Assembly: GCF_000720325.1 (NCBI RefSeq)
Contig: NZ_JOJM01000043.1
Location: 1 to 64,000 of the forward strand
Source of the DNA: Streptomyces sp. NRRL B-1347
GTDB taxonomy: Bacteria; Actinomycetota; Actinomycetes; Streptomycetales; Streptomycetaceae
Direction of reading: 5' to 3'
Length of the DNA: 64,000 bases
Under the pieces are notes generated by a model. It was not told the origin of the DNA and made no database searches. It saw nothing but the letters and a program-made list of their open reading frames with translations. Both the position numbers and the translations under genes were made by a program. Shown piece by piece: positions 30,458 through 39,384 of this stretch (the stretch's first letter is position 1; every line of letters starts with the position of its first letter).

Positions 30458-31647
30458 CCGCCGCTCCCCCGCTGACCGGCCTGCGCGTCGTCGACCTCGC
30501 CACCCTCTTCGCGGGCCCGCTCGCCGCGACCCTCCTCGGCGACTTCGGCGCGGACGTCGTCAAGGTCGAGCACCCCACGCGGCCCGACCCGTCCCGGGGC
30601 CACGGCCCGGCGAAGGACGGCGTCGGCCTGTGGTGGAAGCTGCTCGGCCGCAACAAGCGCACGATGACGCTCGACCTGTCGACGCCCGGCGGCCGGACCA
30701 CCCTGCTGCGCCTGGCCGCCGACGCGGACGTGATCGTGGAGAACTTCCGCCCCGGCACCCTGGAGAAGTGGGACCTGGGCTGGGACGAGCTGAGCGCGGC
30801 CAACCCGCGCCTGGTCCTGGCCCGCGTCACGGGCTTCGGGCAGTTCGGGCCGTACGCGCGCCGCCCCGGCTTCGGCACGCTCGCCGAGGCGATGAGCGGC
30901 TTCGCCGCGGTGACCGGCGAGCCCGACGGGCCGCCCACGCTGCCGCCGTTCGGCCTCGCGGACTCCGTCGCGGGGCTCGCGACGGCGTACGCGGTGATGA
31001 CGGCGCTCGCCGCCCGCGACCGCACGGGCCGGGGCCAGGTCGTCGACATGGCGATCATCGAGCCGATCCTCACGGTCCTCGGCCCGCAGCCGCTCTGGTA
31101 CGACCAGCTGGGCCTCGTGCAGCCGCGCACCGGCAACCGCTCCACGAACAACGCGCCCCGCAACACCTACCGCACGGCCGACGGCGGCTGGGTCGCGGTG
31201 TCCACCTCAGCGCAGTCGATCGCGGAGCGCGTCCTGCGCCTGGTCGGCCGCCCCGAGCTGACCGACGAGCCCTGGTTCACCACCGGCGCCGGGCGCGCCG
31301 CGCACGCGGACGTCCTCGACGAGGCGGTCGGCGCCTGGATCGCCCGGCACACCCGCGCCGAGGTCGTCGAGGCCTTCGAGAAGGCGGAGGCGGCGGTGGC
31401 CCCGGTCCAGGACGTCCGGGACGTCATGACGGACCCGCAGTACACGGCCCTGGGCACGCTCACCACGGTCCCCGACCCGGAGCTCGGCCCGCTGCGCATG
31501 CAGAACGTCCTGTTCCGCCTCTCCGAGACGCCCGGCGCGATCCGCTGGGCGGGCCGTCCGCACGGCGCCGACACCGACGAGATCCTCACCGAACTCGGCC
31601 TCACGGCCGGGGAGATCACCTCGCTGCGCACGGCGGGTGCCCTGTGA
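30454..31647 (+). CDS. Family III CoA-transferase (CaiB/BaiF)
   Basis: A 397-residue enzyme that moves CoA between carboxylic acids. Typical blocks: GLRVVDLATLFAGPLAATLLGDFGADVVKVE at the start, VIVENFRPGTLEKWDLGW, and the catalytic Asp in PFGLADSVAGLATAYAVMTAL. The GRGQVVDMAIIEPIL block follows. The start ATG overlaps the kinase stop (ATGA), and its own stop overlaps the next GTG. Next to a CitE-like lyase, it probably activates a hydroxy acid to its CoA ester. Confidence 0.9.
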   Translation: MTAAPPLTGLRVVDLATLFAGPLAATLLGDFGADVVKVEHPTRPDPSRGHGPAKDGVGLWWKLLGRNKRTMTLDLSTPGGRTTLLRLAADADVIVENFRPGTLEKWDLGWDELSAANPRLVLARVTGFGQFGPYARRPGFGTLAEAMSGFAAVTGEPDGPPTLPPFGLADSVAGLATAYAVMTALAARDRTGRGQVVDMAIIEPILTVLGPQPLWYDQLGLVQPRTGNRSTNNAPRNTYRTADGGWVAVSTSAQSIAERVLRLVGRPELTDEPWFTTGAGRAAHADVLDEAVGAWIARHTRAEVVEAFEKAEAAVAPVQDVRDVMTDPQYTALGTLTTVPDPELGPLRMQNVLFRLSETPGAIRWAGRPHGADTDEILTELGLTAGEITSLRTAGAL

Positions 31648-32477
31648 GACCGCCCCCGCTGACCTGGCTGTACGTTCCCGGCGACCGGCCCGAGGTGGTG
31701 GCCAAGGCGCTGGTCGCGGGCGCGGACGTGGTGATCGTCGACCTGGAGGACGCGGTGGCGCCCGACCGCAAGGAGTACGCCCGCGCGGCCACCGCCGAGC
31801 TGCTCGCCGAGCCGGGCCCCGTACCGGTCCACGTCCGCGTGAACGCCCTCGGCACGCCCCTGTCCGACGCCGACCTGGAGGCCCTCGCCCCGCTGCCCGG
31901 CCTCGCGGGCCTGCGCCTTCCCAAGGTCACATCGGCCGCCGACGTGATCCGCACCGCCGAGCGCGCCGCTCCCCTGGACGGCGGCGCCCCCGCCCTGTAC
32001 GCCCTGCTCGAATCGGCCCTGGGCGTGGAGCGGGCCTTCGCCGTCGCGACCGCCCACCCGGCGCTGCGCGGCCTGTCCATCGGCGAGGCCGACCTCCGTG
32101 CCGACCTCGGCGTACGGGACGAGACGGGCCTCGACTGGTGCCGCTCCCGGGTGGTCGTGGCGGCCCGGGCGGCGGGGCTTGTGCCGCCCGCCCAGTCGGT
32201 CTACCCCGACGTCCGCGACACGGACGGCCTCACGGCGTCCTGCGCCCGCGGCCGCGCCCTCGGCCTGCTCGGCCGCGCGGCGATCCACCCGCGCCAGCTG
32301 CCGGTCATCGAGCGCGCGTACCTGCCGACTCCGCAGGAGGTCGAACAGGCGGAGGAGGTCCTCAAGGCGGCGGCCACGGAGCGGGGAGCGCAGGCGCTCC
32401 CCGACGGCCGCTTCGTGGACCGGGCGGTGGTGGAGCAGGCCCACAGGACGCTCGCTCTGTCCCGCCACACGCCGTAG
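31644..32477 (+). CDS. CitE-like (HpcH/HpaI family) CoA-ester lyase
   Basis: A 277-residue TIM-barrel lyase. LTWLYVPGDRPEVVAKAL and DVVIVDLEDAVAPDRKEYAR are the family start, with the metal-binding Glu and Asp further on (ALLESALGVERA and SIGEADLRADLGV). Relatives cleave citramalyl-CoA, malyl-CoA or similar. It starts with a GTG overlapping the CoA-transferase stop by 4 nt and closes the operon. Together the two genes form an activation-cleavage pair; the acid is unknown. Confidence 0.88.
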   Translation: MRPPPLTWLYVPGDRPEVVAKALVAGADVVIVDLEDAVAPDRKEYARAATAELLAEPGPVPVHVRVNALGTPLSDADLEALAPLPGLAGLRLPKVTSAADVIRTAERAAPLDGGAPALYALLESALGVERAFAVATAHPALRGLSIGEADLRADLGVRDETGLDWCRSRVVVAARAAGLVPPAQSVYPDVRDTDGLTASCARGRALGLLGRAAIHPRQLPVIERAYLPTPQEVEQAEEVLKAAATERGAQALPDGRFVDRAVVEQAHRTLALSRHTP

Positions 32478-32540
32478 GGGTCCTCCCGCCGCGACGGCGA
32501 GCAGCCACGGCGCAACGAGCCCGGCGGTGCCGGACCCTCA

Positions 32541-33494
32541 TCAGTCCTTGGCAGCGGACCCCGCCCCACCGTCGGACCCGGCCTTGCCGAGACCGGCCTT
32601 CTCGGCCCCGGCCTTGGACAGGGCGTCCGAGGGCTTGCCCTCGGCCTCGCCCTCGTCGCTGCTGGAGGCGCCCCCGCCAGGAACCGGCTCGACGATCTCC
32701 TCGCGCCCCGGCCGCAGCCGGGCCGACAGCACGAGGTAGACCACGGCGAGCAGGAAGACCAGAAGCGCGGTCCAGTTGTTCAGGCGCAGGCCGAGGAATT
32801 CGTGCGCGTCGTCGACGCGCATGTACTCGATCCAGAAGCGGCCCACACAGTACGAGGCGACGTACAGCGCGAACGCCCGGCCGTGGCCCAGCTTGAAGCG
32901 CCGGTCCGCCCAGATGACGAGCAGCGCGACGCCGACGCACCACAGCGACTCGTACAGGAACGTCGGGTGGTAGGTGCCAGGGACGCGGCCGTCGTCGGAG
33001 CTGGTGATCTTCAGCGCCCACGGAACGTCGGTCTCCCTGCCGTACAGCTCCTGGTTGAACCAGTTGCCCCAGCGGCCGATGGCCTGGGCGAAGGCGATGC
33101 CGGGGGCCAGTGCGTCGGCCCAGGCGGGCAGCGGAATGCCGCGCCTGCGACAGCCGATCCAGGCGCCGACCGCGCCGAAGGCGATCGCGCCCCAGATGCC
33201 GAGGCCGCCCTCCCAGATCTTGAAGGCGTCCACCCAGTCACGGCCGTCGCCGAAGTACAGCTGGTAGTCCGTGATCACGTGGTAGAGGCGGCCGCCGACC
33301 AGGCCGAAGGGCACCGCCCACACGGAGATGTCGGCCACGGTGCCGGGCTGCCCGCCACGGGCGACCCACCGCTTGTTGCCGAGCCACACGGCGACGAACA
33401 CGCCGATGATGATGCAGAACGCATAGCCGCGCAGCGGGATGGGGCCGAGGTCGACCACTCCGCGCGAAGGGCTGGGGATGTAGGCAAATTCCAT
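32541..33494 (-). CDS. lgt: Prolipoprotein diacylglyceryl transferase
   Basis: A 317-residue membrane enzyme attaching diacylglycerol to lipobox cysteines, such as those of the lipoproteins in this window. Seven hydrophobic segments are seen. The signature AQAIGRWGNWFNQELYGRET spans about 137-154, and GGRLYHVITDYQLYF holds the conserved His. The C-terminal 45 residues are a charged, low-complexity tail rich in Gly, Ser, Lys and Glu, common in Streptomyces orthologues. It lies 114 nt downstream of the DsbA-like gene and converges with the glycohydrolase operon. Confidence 0.96.
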   Translation of the reverse strand: MEFAYIPSPSRGVVDLGPIPLRGYAFCIIIGVFVAVWLGNKRWVARGGQPGTVADISVWAVPFGLVGGRLYHVITDYQLYFGDGRDWVDAFKIWEGGLGIWGAIAFGAVGAWIGCRRRGIPLPAWADALAPGIAFAQAIGRWGNWFNQELYGRETDVPWALKITSSDDGRVPGTYHPTFLYESLWCVGVALLVIWADRRFKLGHGRAFALYVASYCVGRFWIEYMRVDDAHEFLGLRLNNWTALLVFLLAVVYLVLSARLRPGREEIVEPVPGGGASSSDEGEAEGKPSDALSKAGAEKAGLGKAGSDGGAGSAAKD

Positions 33495-33608
33495 GGCAGG
33501 GTCGACGCTACCTTGCCGGGCGGGGGCGACGGCAACCAGCCCGACAACGGGTCCGTAACAGGGCCGGGCGGCGGACCGGGATCCGGCCGCCGCCGGGCGC
33601 GGGGCCTG

Positions 33609-34391
33609 CTAGCCGTTCGCCTTCTCCACGGCGGCCTTGAGCTTGTCGGGGGTCAGCGGGTTCTTCTGGTCCTCGAAGATGTTCTTCCCGTCGAGCAGGA
33701 CCGTGGGCGTGCCGCGCAGGCCGGCGTCCTCGAAGGCCTTGTCGGACTTGGTCACCCAGCTGTTGTGCGTGCCGTCGGTGACGCACTTCTTGAAGGGGGC
33801 GGTGTCGAGGCCCTCGACCTTGCCCGCGAGCTCGATCAGCTTGTCGTTGTCCGCGAAGGCGTCGTCGGTCTCCATGGGCTGGTTCTGGAACAGCACGTCG
33901 TGGTACGGCGCGAACTTGCCCGCGTCCTGGGAGCAGGCGGCGGCGTTGGCGGCGCGCAGGGAGCCGGAGCCGCCCATGTTGTCGTCGATGAGGGTCGCGA
34001 GGTGGTACTGGACCTTGAGCCGGCCCTTGTCCACGAGGTCGTTGATCGTCGAGCGGTAGCCGTCCTCGAACTGCTTGCAGGCCGGGCAGCGGAAGTCCTC
34101 CCAGACGGTGAGGGTGGACTTGGCGCCGTCCTTGCCCGACTGGATGGCCAGCTTGTCCTTGCCCGCCGCGCCGGTGGGCGCGACGACCGGGCCCGAGGCG
34201 TCCTTCTTCTTGTCGTCGTCCCCGGCGTTGGCCGCGAGCAGGCCGCCGACCGTGGCCAGGGCGAGCACACCGACGACCGCGGCGCTCACCAGGAGCGTGC
34301 GGCGCCGCCTGTCCCGCGCCTTCTGCCGCTCGCGCTCCACTGCAAGGCGCTCCCGGGCGGTGCGCTTACCCTCACGGTTCTTCTCGCTCAT
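33609..34391 (-). CDS. Membrane-anchored DsbA-like thiol oxidoreductase
   Basis: A 260-residue protein with a basic cytoplasmic start, one membrane helix (about 31-54) and an extracellular thioredoxin-fold domain of the DsbA_4 type. The active site is CPAC (102-105) in WEDFRCPACKQFE; the cis-Pro loop is GLRGTPTVLLDGK. Two further cysteines (AAACSQD and FKKCVTDG) may form a structural disulphide. It probably forms or repairs disulphides in exported proteins. ATG at 34389-34391 begins MSEKNREGKR. A paralogue lies at 62914-63732. Confidence 0.88.
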   Translation of the reverse strand: MSEKNREGKRTARERLAVERERQKARDRRRRTLLVSAAVVGVLALATVGGLLAANAGDDDKKKDASGPVVAPTGAAGKDKLAIQSGKDGAKSTLTVWEDFRCPACKQFEDGYRSTINDLVDKGRLKVQYHLATLIDDNMGGSGSLRAANAAACSQDAGKFAPYHDVLFQNQPMETDDAFADNDKLIELAGKVEGLDTAPFKKCVTDGTHNSWVTKSDKAFEDAGLRGTPTVLLDGKNIFEDQKNPLTPDKLKAAVEKANG

Positions 34392-34405
34392 ACCGGACCA
34401 AACGA

Positions 34406-34435
34406 ACCGGGGAGGCGCGAGCGCACCTCCCCGGT
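34406..34435. terminator. Terminator of trpCMBA
   Basis: ACCGGGGAGG (34406-34415), 10-nt loop, CCTCCCCGGT (34426-34435), 32 nt past the trpA stop. Confidence 0.75.
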
Positions 34436-34466
34436 CCAGGTCCACCCGTACGAGCGACCCGGCGTT

Positions 34467-35282
34467 CTACGAGCCCGTTCGCACGCCCCGGGCGAGGTCG
34501 CCCGCGAGGTCCCGCACCGCGTCGAGACCCGCCGCCGCGTCCTCGGCGTCGAGCATGCGCTGGACGAACGCCGAGCCGACGATGACGCCGTCGGCGAAGG
34601 CCGCGACCTCGGCGGCCTGCTCGGCGTTCGAGACGCCGAGGCCGACGCAGACCGGCAGGTCGGTGCTGACGCGGGTGCGCCGGACCAGGTCGGCGGCCTG
34701 CTCGCCGACCGAGGCGCGGGTGCCGGTGACGCCCATCAGCGAGGCGGCGTACACGAAGCCGGAGCCCGCCGCCGTGATCGTCGCGAGCCGCTCGTCCTTG
34801 CTGCTCGGCGCGACGACGAAGACGGTGGCCAGGTCGTGCTTGGCCGCGTGCTCGCGCCACAGCGCCGACTCCTGGACGGGCAGGTCGGGCAGGATGCAGC
34901 CCGCGCCGCCCGCCTCCGCGAGCTCGGCGGTGAAGCGCTCCACGCCGTAGCGGTCGATGGGGTTCCAGTACGTCATGACGAGGACCGGCTTGCCCGTCGC
35001 CGCGTGGGCCTCGCGCACCGTGCGCAGGACGTCCGCGATCTTGACGCCGCCGCGCAGGGCGATGTCGTCGGCGGTCTGGATGACGGGCCCGTCGAGGACG
35101 GGGTCGCTGTGCGGCAGGCCCACCTCCACGACGTCCGCCCCGCCGTCGAAGGCGGCCTTGACCGCCTCGATGCCGCCGTCGACGGTCGGGAAACCGGCGG
35201 GCAGGTACGCGATGAGCGCCGCGCGGCCCTCCGCCCTGGCGGCGGCGAGGGTGTCGCTCAACAGCTGGATGTTCCCGCTCAC
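34467..35282 (-). CDS. trpA: Tryptophan synthase alpha chain
   Basis: A 271-residue TIM-barrel enzyme splitting indole-3-glycerol phosphate into indole and glyceraldehyde 3-phosphate. Catalytic Glu53 ([12 protein letters not shown]) and Asp64 (PVLDGP) have the canonical spacing of 11. [14 protein letters not shown] and [10 protein letters not shown] bind the phosphate. GTG start at 35280-35282 overlaps the trpB stop by 4 nt. Indole is passed directly to TrpB. Confidence 0.97.
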   Translation of the reverse strand: MSGNIQLLSDTLAAARAEGRAALIAYLPAGFPTVDGGIEAVKAAFDGGADVVEVGLPHSDPVLDGPVIQTADDIALRGGVKIADVLRTVREAHAATGKPVLVMTYWNPIDRYGVERFTAELAEAGGAGCILPDLPVQESALWREHAAKHDLATVFVVAPSSKDERLATITAAGSGFVYAASLMGVTGTRASVGEQAADLVRRTRVSTDLPVCVGLGVSNAEQAAEVAAFADGVIVGSAFVQRMLDAEDAAAGLDAVRDLAGDLARGVRTGS

Positions 35283-36562
35283 TTCGCGTCCCCCTCGATC
35301 TCGGCGGTGCCCGCGGCGTCCGCGGCGACCTCGGCGTCGGTGTCGTACAGGCCGAAGTAGCGCGCGGCGGTGTCCATGTCCTTGTCGCCGCGTCCGGACA
35401 GGTTGACGACGAGCAGGCCGTCCTTGCCCAGTTCCCTGCCGACCTCCAGGGCGCCCGCGAGCGCGTGGGCGCTCTCGATCGCCGGGATGATCCCCTCGGT
35501 GCGGGAGAGCAGGCGCAGGGCCTGCATGGCGGCGTCGTCGGTGACGGCGCGGTACTCGCCGCGGCCGCTGTCCTTGAGGAAGGCGTGCTCCGGGCCGATG
35601 CCCGGGTAGTCGAGCCCCGCCGAGATGGAGTACGGCTCGGTGATCTGGCCCTCCTCGTCCTGCAGGACGTAGGACCGCGAGCCGTGCAGGATGCCCGGCT
35701 CGCCCGCGGTCAGGGTGGCCGCGTGCTCGCCGGTCTCGACGCCGTGGCCCGCGGGCTCGCAGCCGATGAGCCGGACCCCGGCGTCCGGGATGAAGGCGTG
35801 GAAGAGGCCGATGGCGTTGGAGCCGCCGCCGACGCAGGCGATCGCGGCGTCGGGCAGGCGGCCCGCGCGCTCCAGGATCTGCCGCCGGGCCTCGACCCCG
35901 ATGACGCGGTGGAAGTCCCGCACCATGGCGGGGAAGGGGTGCGGCCCGGCCACGGTCCCGAACAGGTAGTGGGTGCGGTCCACGTTGGCGACCCAGTCGC
36001 GGAAGGCCTCGTTGATGGCGTCCTTCAGCGTGCGGCTGCCGGACTTCACGGCGATGACCTCGGCGCCGAGCATGCGCATGCGGGCGACGTTCAGCGCCTG
36101 GCGCTGCGTGTCGATCTCGCCCATGTAGATGGTGCAGTCGAGGCCGAACAGCGCGCAGGCCGTCGCCGTGGCCACGCCGTGCTGGCCCGCGCCGGTCTCG
36201 GCGATCACCCGGGTCTTGCCCATGCGGCGGGTGAGCAGGGCCTGCCCGAGCACGTTGTTGATCTTGTGGGATCCGGTGTGGTTGAGGTCCTCCCGCTTCA
36301 GGAAGACGCGGGCGCCACCGGCGTGCTCGGCGAACCTCGGCACCTCGGTGAGGGCGCTGGGGCGGCCGGTGTAGTTCACGAGCAGGTCGTCGAGCTCCCG
36401 GGCGAACTCGGGGTCGGCCTTCGCCTTCTCGAACTCGACGGCCACCTCGTCGACGGCCGCGACCAGGGCCTCCGGGATGAACTTGCCGCCGTAGGCGCCG
36501 AAGTAGCCTTCGGCGCTGGGGACTTGACCCTCCGGGTCCGGGATGAAGAACTCGCTGGGCAT
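35279..36562 (-). CDS. trpB: Tryptophan synthase beta chain
   Basis: A 427-residue pyridoxal-phosphate enzyme joining indole and serine. The PLP lysine is Lys100 in [13 protein letters not shown], with GAGQHG and the phosphate cup [12 protein letters not shown] at 36560-36562 is preceded by GAGGT. Long spacer to trpM (about 150 nt) holds a dispersed repeat. The C-terminus carries an acidic tail ([21 protein letters not shown]) beyond the usual end. Confidence 0.97.
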   Translation of the reverse strand: MPSEFFIPDPEGQVPSAEGYFGAYGGKFIPEALVAAVDEVAVEFEKAKADPEFARELDDLLVNYTGRPSALTEVPRFAEHAGGARVFLKREDLNHTGSHKINNVLGQALLTRRMGKTRVIAETGAGQHGVATATACALFGLDCTIYMGEIDTQRQALNVARMRMLGAEVIAVKSGSRTLKDAINEAFRDWVANVDRTHYLFGTVAGPHPFPAMVRDFHRVIGVEARRQILERAGRLPDAAIACVGGGSNAIGLFHAFIPDAGVRLIGCEPAGHGVETGEHAATLTAGEPGILHGSRSYVLQDEEGQITEPYSISAGLDYPGIGPEHAFLKDSGRGEYRAVTDDAAMQALRLLSRTEGIIPAIESAHALAGALEVGRELGKDGLLVVNLSGRGDKDMDTAARYFGLYDTDAEVAADAAGTAEIEGDAK

Positions 36563-36639
36563 GGGTGGATACCTCGTTGTCGTGCGTGAGCGAACGTGGG
36601 TAACCGTCTGCGCGCGGCCGCGTCGCGGTGGCACCTCCC

Positions 36640-36700
36640 ACCCGCGCCGGGGTCCGGGGGCGGAGCCCCCGGTCTCGGGAAGGGGTGGGCCCGGTGCCGA
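36640..36700. repeat. Partial dispersed repeat within the trp operon
   Basis: GGGGTCCGGGGGCGGAGCCCC and TCTCGGGAAGGGGTGGGCCC form the hairpin half of the repeat family, placed between trpM and trpB. It could weaken readthrough to trpBA, a possible polarity element. Confidence 0.6.
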
Positions 36701-36712
36701 ACCCGCGGGACG

Positions 36713-36895
36713 TCAGGGACGCGCGCCGCCCCGGCGCCATCGCATCCCGTTCACCTGGCCGGGCTCGTCCCCGATGACGTACCGCACGCGCCGCCCGTGC
36801 ACCCGCCGCGCGGGCGCCCGGCAGCCACGCGGCCGGCACCCGCGGGCGAGGCGGGCGTACGGGTCGCGCGTGGCGGCGAGGCGGTCGGCGGACAC
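36713..36895 (-). CDS. trpM: TrpM-like small protein
   Basis: A 60-residue, very basic protein between trpC and trpB. The end reads RVRYVIGDEPGQVNGMRWRRG, which I recognise from the small trpM (trpX) gene of S. coelicolor, described as a modulator of tryptophan biosynthesis. The middle is Arg-rich (GCRPRGCRAPARRVHGRRV). GTG start at 36893-36895 lies 8 nt after the trpC stop, with GGAG 12 nt upstream. Its action is not visible from sequence; position and conservation are the main support. Confidence 0.75.
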   Translation of the reverse strand: MSADRLAATRDPYARLARGCRPRGCRAPARRVHGRRVRYVIGDEPGQVNGMRWRRGGARP

Positions 36896-36903
36896 GGGGA
36901 CGG

Positions 36904-37713
36904 TCAGCTCCGGCCGTGCCGCAGGGCCGGGTGGGCACCCGCGGCGACCAGGTCGGACACGGCGGCCTTCGGGTCACGGCCGGTGACGAGGGACTCACCC
37001 ACGAGCACCGCGTCGGCACCCGCGTTCGCGTAGGCGATGAGGTCGTGCGGGCCGCGCACACCGGACTCGGCGATCTTCACCACGGAGTCGGGCAGCTCGG
37101 GCGCGACGCGCTCGAACGTGGCGCGGTCGACCTTGAGGGTCTTCAGATCGCGCGCGTTCACCCCGATGACGCGGGCGCCCGCGTCCAGGGCGCGCTCGGC
37201 CTCCTCCTCGTCGTGGACCTCCACGATCGGGGTGAGGCCGATGGACTCGGCGCGCTCGATCAGCGACTCCAGTGCGGGCTGGTCGAGGGCCGCGACGATC
37301 AGCAGGGCGAGGTCGGCGCCGTACGCGCGGGCCTCCCACAGCTGGTACGAGGTGACGATGAAGTCCTTGCGGAGCACCGGGATGTCGACCTTGGCGCGCA
37401 CGGCCTCCAGGTCGGCGAGCGAGCCGCCGAAGCGGCGCTCCTCGGTGAGCACGGAGATGACGGCGGCGCCGCCCGCCTCGTAGTCGGCGGCGAGGCCCGC
37501 CGGGTCGGCGATCGCGGCGAGCGCGCCCTTGGACGGGCTGGAGCGCTTGACCTCGCAGATGACCTTGACGCCGTCACCGCGCAGCGCGGCCGCGCCGTCC
37601 TTGGCCGCAGGAGCCTTCGCCGCGCGCTCCTTGAGCTCGTCGAGGCTGACGCGCGCCTGCCGCTGTGCGAGGTCGGCACGGACTCCGTCGATGATCTCGT
37701 CGAGCACACTCAC
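36904..37713 (-). CDS. trpC: Indole-3-glycerol phosphate synthase
   Basis: A 269-residue TIM-barrel enzyme of tryptophan synthesis. Family motifs: [14 protein letters not shown] with the catalytic Lys and Glu, [40 protein letters not shown] and [15 protein letters not shown] [14 protein letters not shown] start at 37711-37713 with AAGGGGG 10 nt upstream. It begins the trpC-M-B-A unit; a promoter is likely in the 135-nt gap before it (37714-37848). Confidence 0.97.
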   Translation of the reverse strand: MSVLDEIIDGVRADLAQRQARVSLDELKERAAKAPAAKDGAAALRGDGVKVICEVKRSSPSKGALAAIADPAGLAADYEAGGAAVISVLTEERRFGGSLADLEAVRAKVDIPVLRKDFIVTSYQLWEARAYGADLALLIVAALDQPALESLIERAESIGLTPIVEVHDEEEAERALDAGARVIGVNARDLKTLKVDRATFERVAPELPDSVVKIAESGVRGPHDLIAYANAGADAVLVGESLVTGRDPKAAVSDLVAAGAHPALRHGRS

Positions 37714-37848
37714 GCGAGCGGCCCCCTTCCCTGCTTTCCGATGGTCACTGCGATGGTATCCGCAGCACGGCGTAGTACTCGCATCCGGTTGACGAGGCTC
37801 TCACTACCTGGACTCTACGCCGGTTCCGCGAGGGCCTCTCGGGGGCCG

Positions 37849-38286
37849 CTAGGGGTGCAGCCAGGACCCGAACGGCAGATTCCGTACGAGGGTGAAGAGC
37901 GCGAGGACGGTGCCGACGGCCCACAGCTGGGCGCGGCCGAGCTCGATCCGGACGGGCCTGCCGCGGACCGCCCGCAGTGCCCACAGCACCCACAGGACGG
38001 CGAAGAGGCCGTAGCCCACGACGGCGACGGCGTTGGCGCCCAGGGCCGTGGTGAGGTCGCCGTGGACGAAGGCGTGCGCGCTGCGCAGGCCGCCGCAGCC
38101 GGGGCAGAAGACTCCGGTGAAGTACAGCAGCGGGCAGGTCGGGTAGTGCCCCGGCTCGTTCGGGTCGACGGTGGCGACGTAGGCGAAGGCGGCGGCGACG
38201 GAGCCGAGCACGCCGAGCGGCACGGCGAGGCGGCGCAGCGCGGGGCCCGCGCCCGTGGGCACGGCGGTCTCCTGTTCGGCGGTCAC
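37849..38286 (-). CDS. DUF2752 membrane protein
   Basis: A 145-residue protein with three hydrophobic segments. The CPLLYFTGVFCPGCGGLRSAHAF block (two Cys motifs around a short loop) is the DUF2752 hallmark. GTG start at 38284-38286. It sits between the trpE and trpC units. Function unknown; the paired cysteines suggest metal or redox chemistry at the membrane face. Confidence 0.85.
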   Translation of the reverse strand: MTAEQETAVPTGAGPALRRLAVPLGVLGSVAAAFAYVATVDPNEPGHYPTCPLLYFTGVFCPGCGGLRSAHAFVHGDLTTALGANAVAVVGYGLFAVLWVLWALRAVRGRPVRIELGRAQLWAVGTVLALFTLVRNLPFGSWLHP

Positions 38287-38327
38287 CCGGGCATTGTCCC
38301 CCGTGCGGCGCCCGGAGCGCCCGGCCG

Positions 38328-38378
38328 GTACGCCGACGGGGCGGCCGGACGTGTGTCCCGGCCGCCCCGTCGGCGTAC
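38328..38378. terminator. 21-bp perfect inverted repeat ending the hisI-trpE operon
   Basis: Arms 38328-38348 and 38358-38378 are perfect complements (start GTACGCCGACGGGGCGGCCG) around loop ACGTGTGTC. It lies just after the stop of the last gene of the operon and upstream of the DUF2752 start on the same strand, so it should end trpE transcription strongly. Confidence 0.85.
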
Positions 38379-38386
38379 GCGTGCGG

Positions 38387-38611
38387 TCAGCCCTCGGCGC
38401 GGGCCACCTGGTGCTGGTTCGGCTTCTGGCCGAGGCCGGCCAGGCGCATCGCGCCGCCGACCACGCCGCCCGCGAGGATGATCGCCATGCCGGCCCAGAA
38501 GCCGACGGGCTTCGCCATCACCATGAAGGCACCCGCGACGCAGAAACCGATGAAGGCGATGATGACACCGGTCCAGGCGGCCGGGGTGTGTCCGTGGCCA
38601 TGTCCCGCCAT
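38387..38611 (-). CDS. HGxxPAAW-family small membrane protein
   Basis: A 74-residue protein starting MAGHGHGHTPAAWTGV, the HGxxPAAW motif that names the family, followed by two membrane helices (about 15-33 and 38-57). The His-rich start might bind metal. ATG at 38609-38611 has GAGGAG 8 nt upstream. It is commonly found after trpE and the Trp-associated membrane protein in actinobacteria. Function unknown. Confidence 0.88.
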   Translation of the reverse strand: MAGHGHGHTPAAWTGVIIAFIGFCVAGAFMVMAKPVGFWAGMAIILAGGVVGGAMRLAGLGQKPNQHQVARAEG

Positions 38612-38720
38612 GACTTGCTCCTCGTTAGCTGTGGCTGTGCGCGTGTTGAACGCTCTGTCCATTGTCCCGTACGCGGGATCGTGCCCGGTGCCGGGGTGTC
38701 CCGGCGGGTCGGCGGCGTGT

Positions 38721-39377
38721 CTAGCCGGCCTGGGTCGGGTCCTCGCCCCGGTCGATGGCCTTCCACAGGTCCTCGGGGCGGTCGGGGTCGGGGGCGCGGC
38801 GGGCCCGCGGCCGCGGGGCGCCGTCGCGCTCGTAGCGGCCGGACATCGCGGGCCAGGCGCTGCCGCGGACCAGGGCGAGCAGCCCCGCGGCCAGGATGAG
38901 GGCGCCCGCAGCGACGGCGGCGTACGGCCAGCCCGTGTGGCTGAGCCCGGCGATCTCGGCGGCGGCGTCGCCGGAGGCGTTCGCGGCCTTGTCGTCGAGC
39001 GCCGCGCGGTCGTTCGCGCCGAGCAGCGCCGCGACGACGATGCCGACGCCGCTGAGGGCCAGGAGCGCCGACACGAGCACGCGGCCCGCGCGGCGGACGG
39101 CGAAGATCGCGACGAGCGCGGCGAGGCCGACTATCGCGAGCGCGGCGGGCACGCCCGTGACGTCGCTGCCCTTGGCGGTCAGCGGGAAGTCACCGCCCGC
39201 GACGGCCGCGGAGCCGTGCGCCCAGGACTGCCGGGAGGCGAGCAGGGCGAGGGCCGCGCCCGCGGCGCCGAGCAGCAGGGCGGCGGCGAGGCTGCGGCGG
39301 CCGCCGCCGCGCGCGGTACGGCCCGCGGCGGCCTCGGGCGCGTCCTCGGTTCGGGGCGTCGGTAGGGCAGAAGTCAC
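38721..39377 (-). CDS. Trp-biosynthesis-associated membrane protein
   Basis: A 218-residue protein of the Trp_oprn_chp family. A basic N-terminus, four membrane helices (about 30-50, 75-93, 98-120, 150-170) and a charged tail (RARRAPDPDRPEDLWKAIDRGEDPTQAG). RQSWAH after helix 1 and GWPYAAVAAGALIL fit the family. GTG start at 39375-39377 is 7 nt after trpE. Its link with tryptophan synthesis rests on conserved gene order only. Confidence 0.85.
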   Translation of the reverse strand: MTSALPTPRTEDAPEAAAGRTARGGGRRSLAAALLLGAAGAALALLASRQSWAHGSAAVAGGDFPLTAKGSDVTGVPAALAIVGLAALVAIFAVRRAGRVLVSALLALSGVGIVVAALLGANDRAALDDKAANASGDAAAEIAGLSHTGWPYAAVAAGALILAAGLLALVRGSAWPAMSGRYERDGAPRPRARRAPDPDRPEDLWKAIDRGEDPTQAG

Positions 39378-39384
39378 CCGTCCA

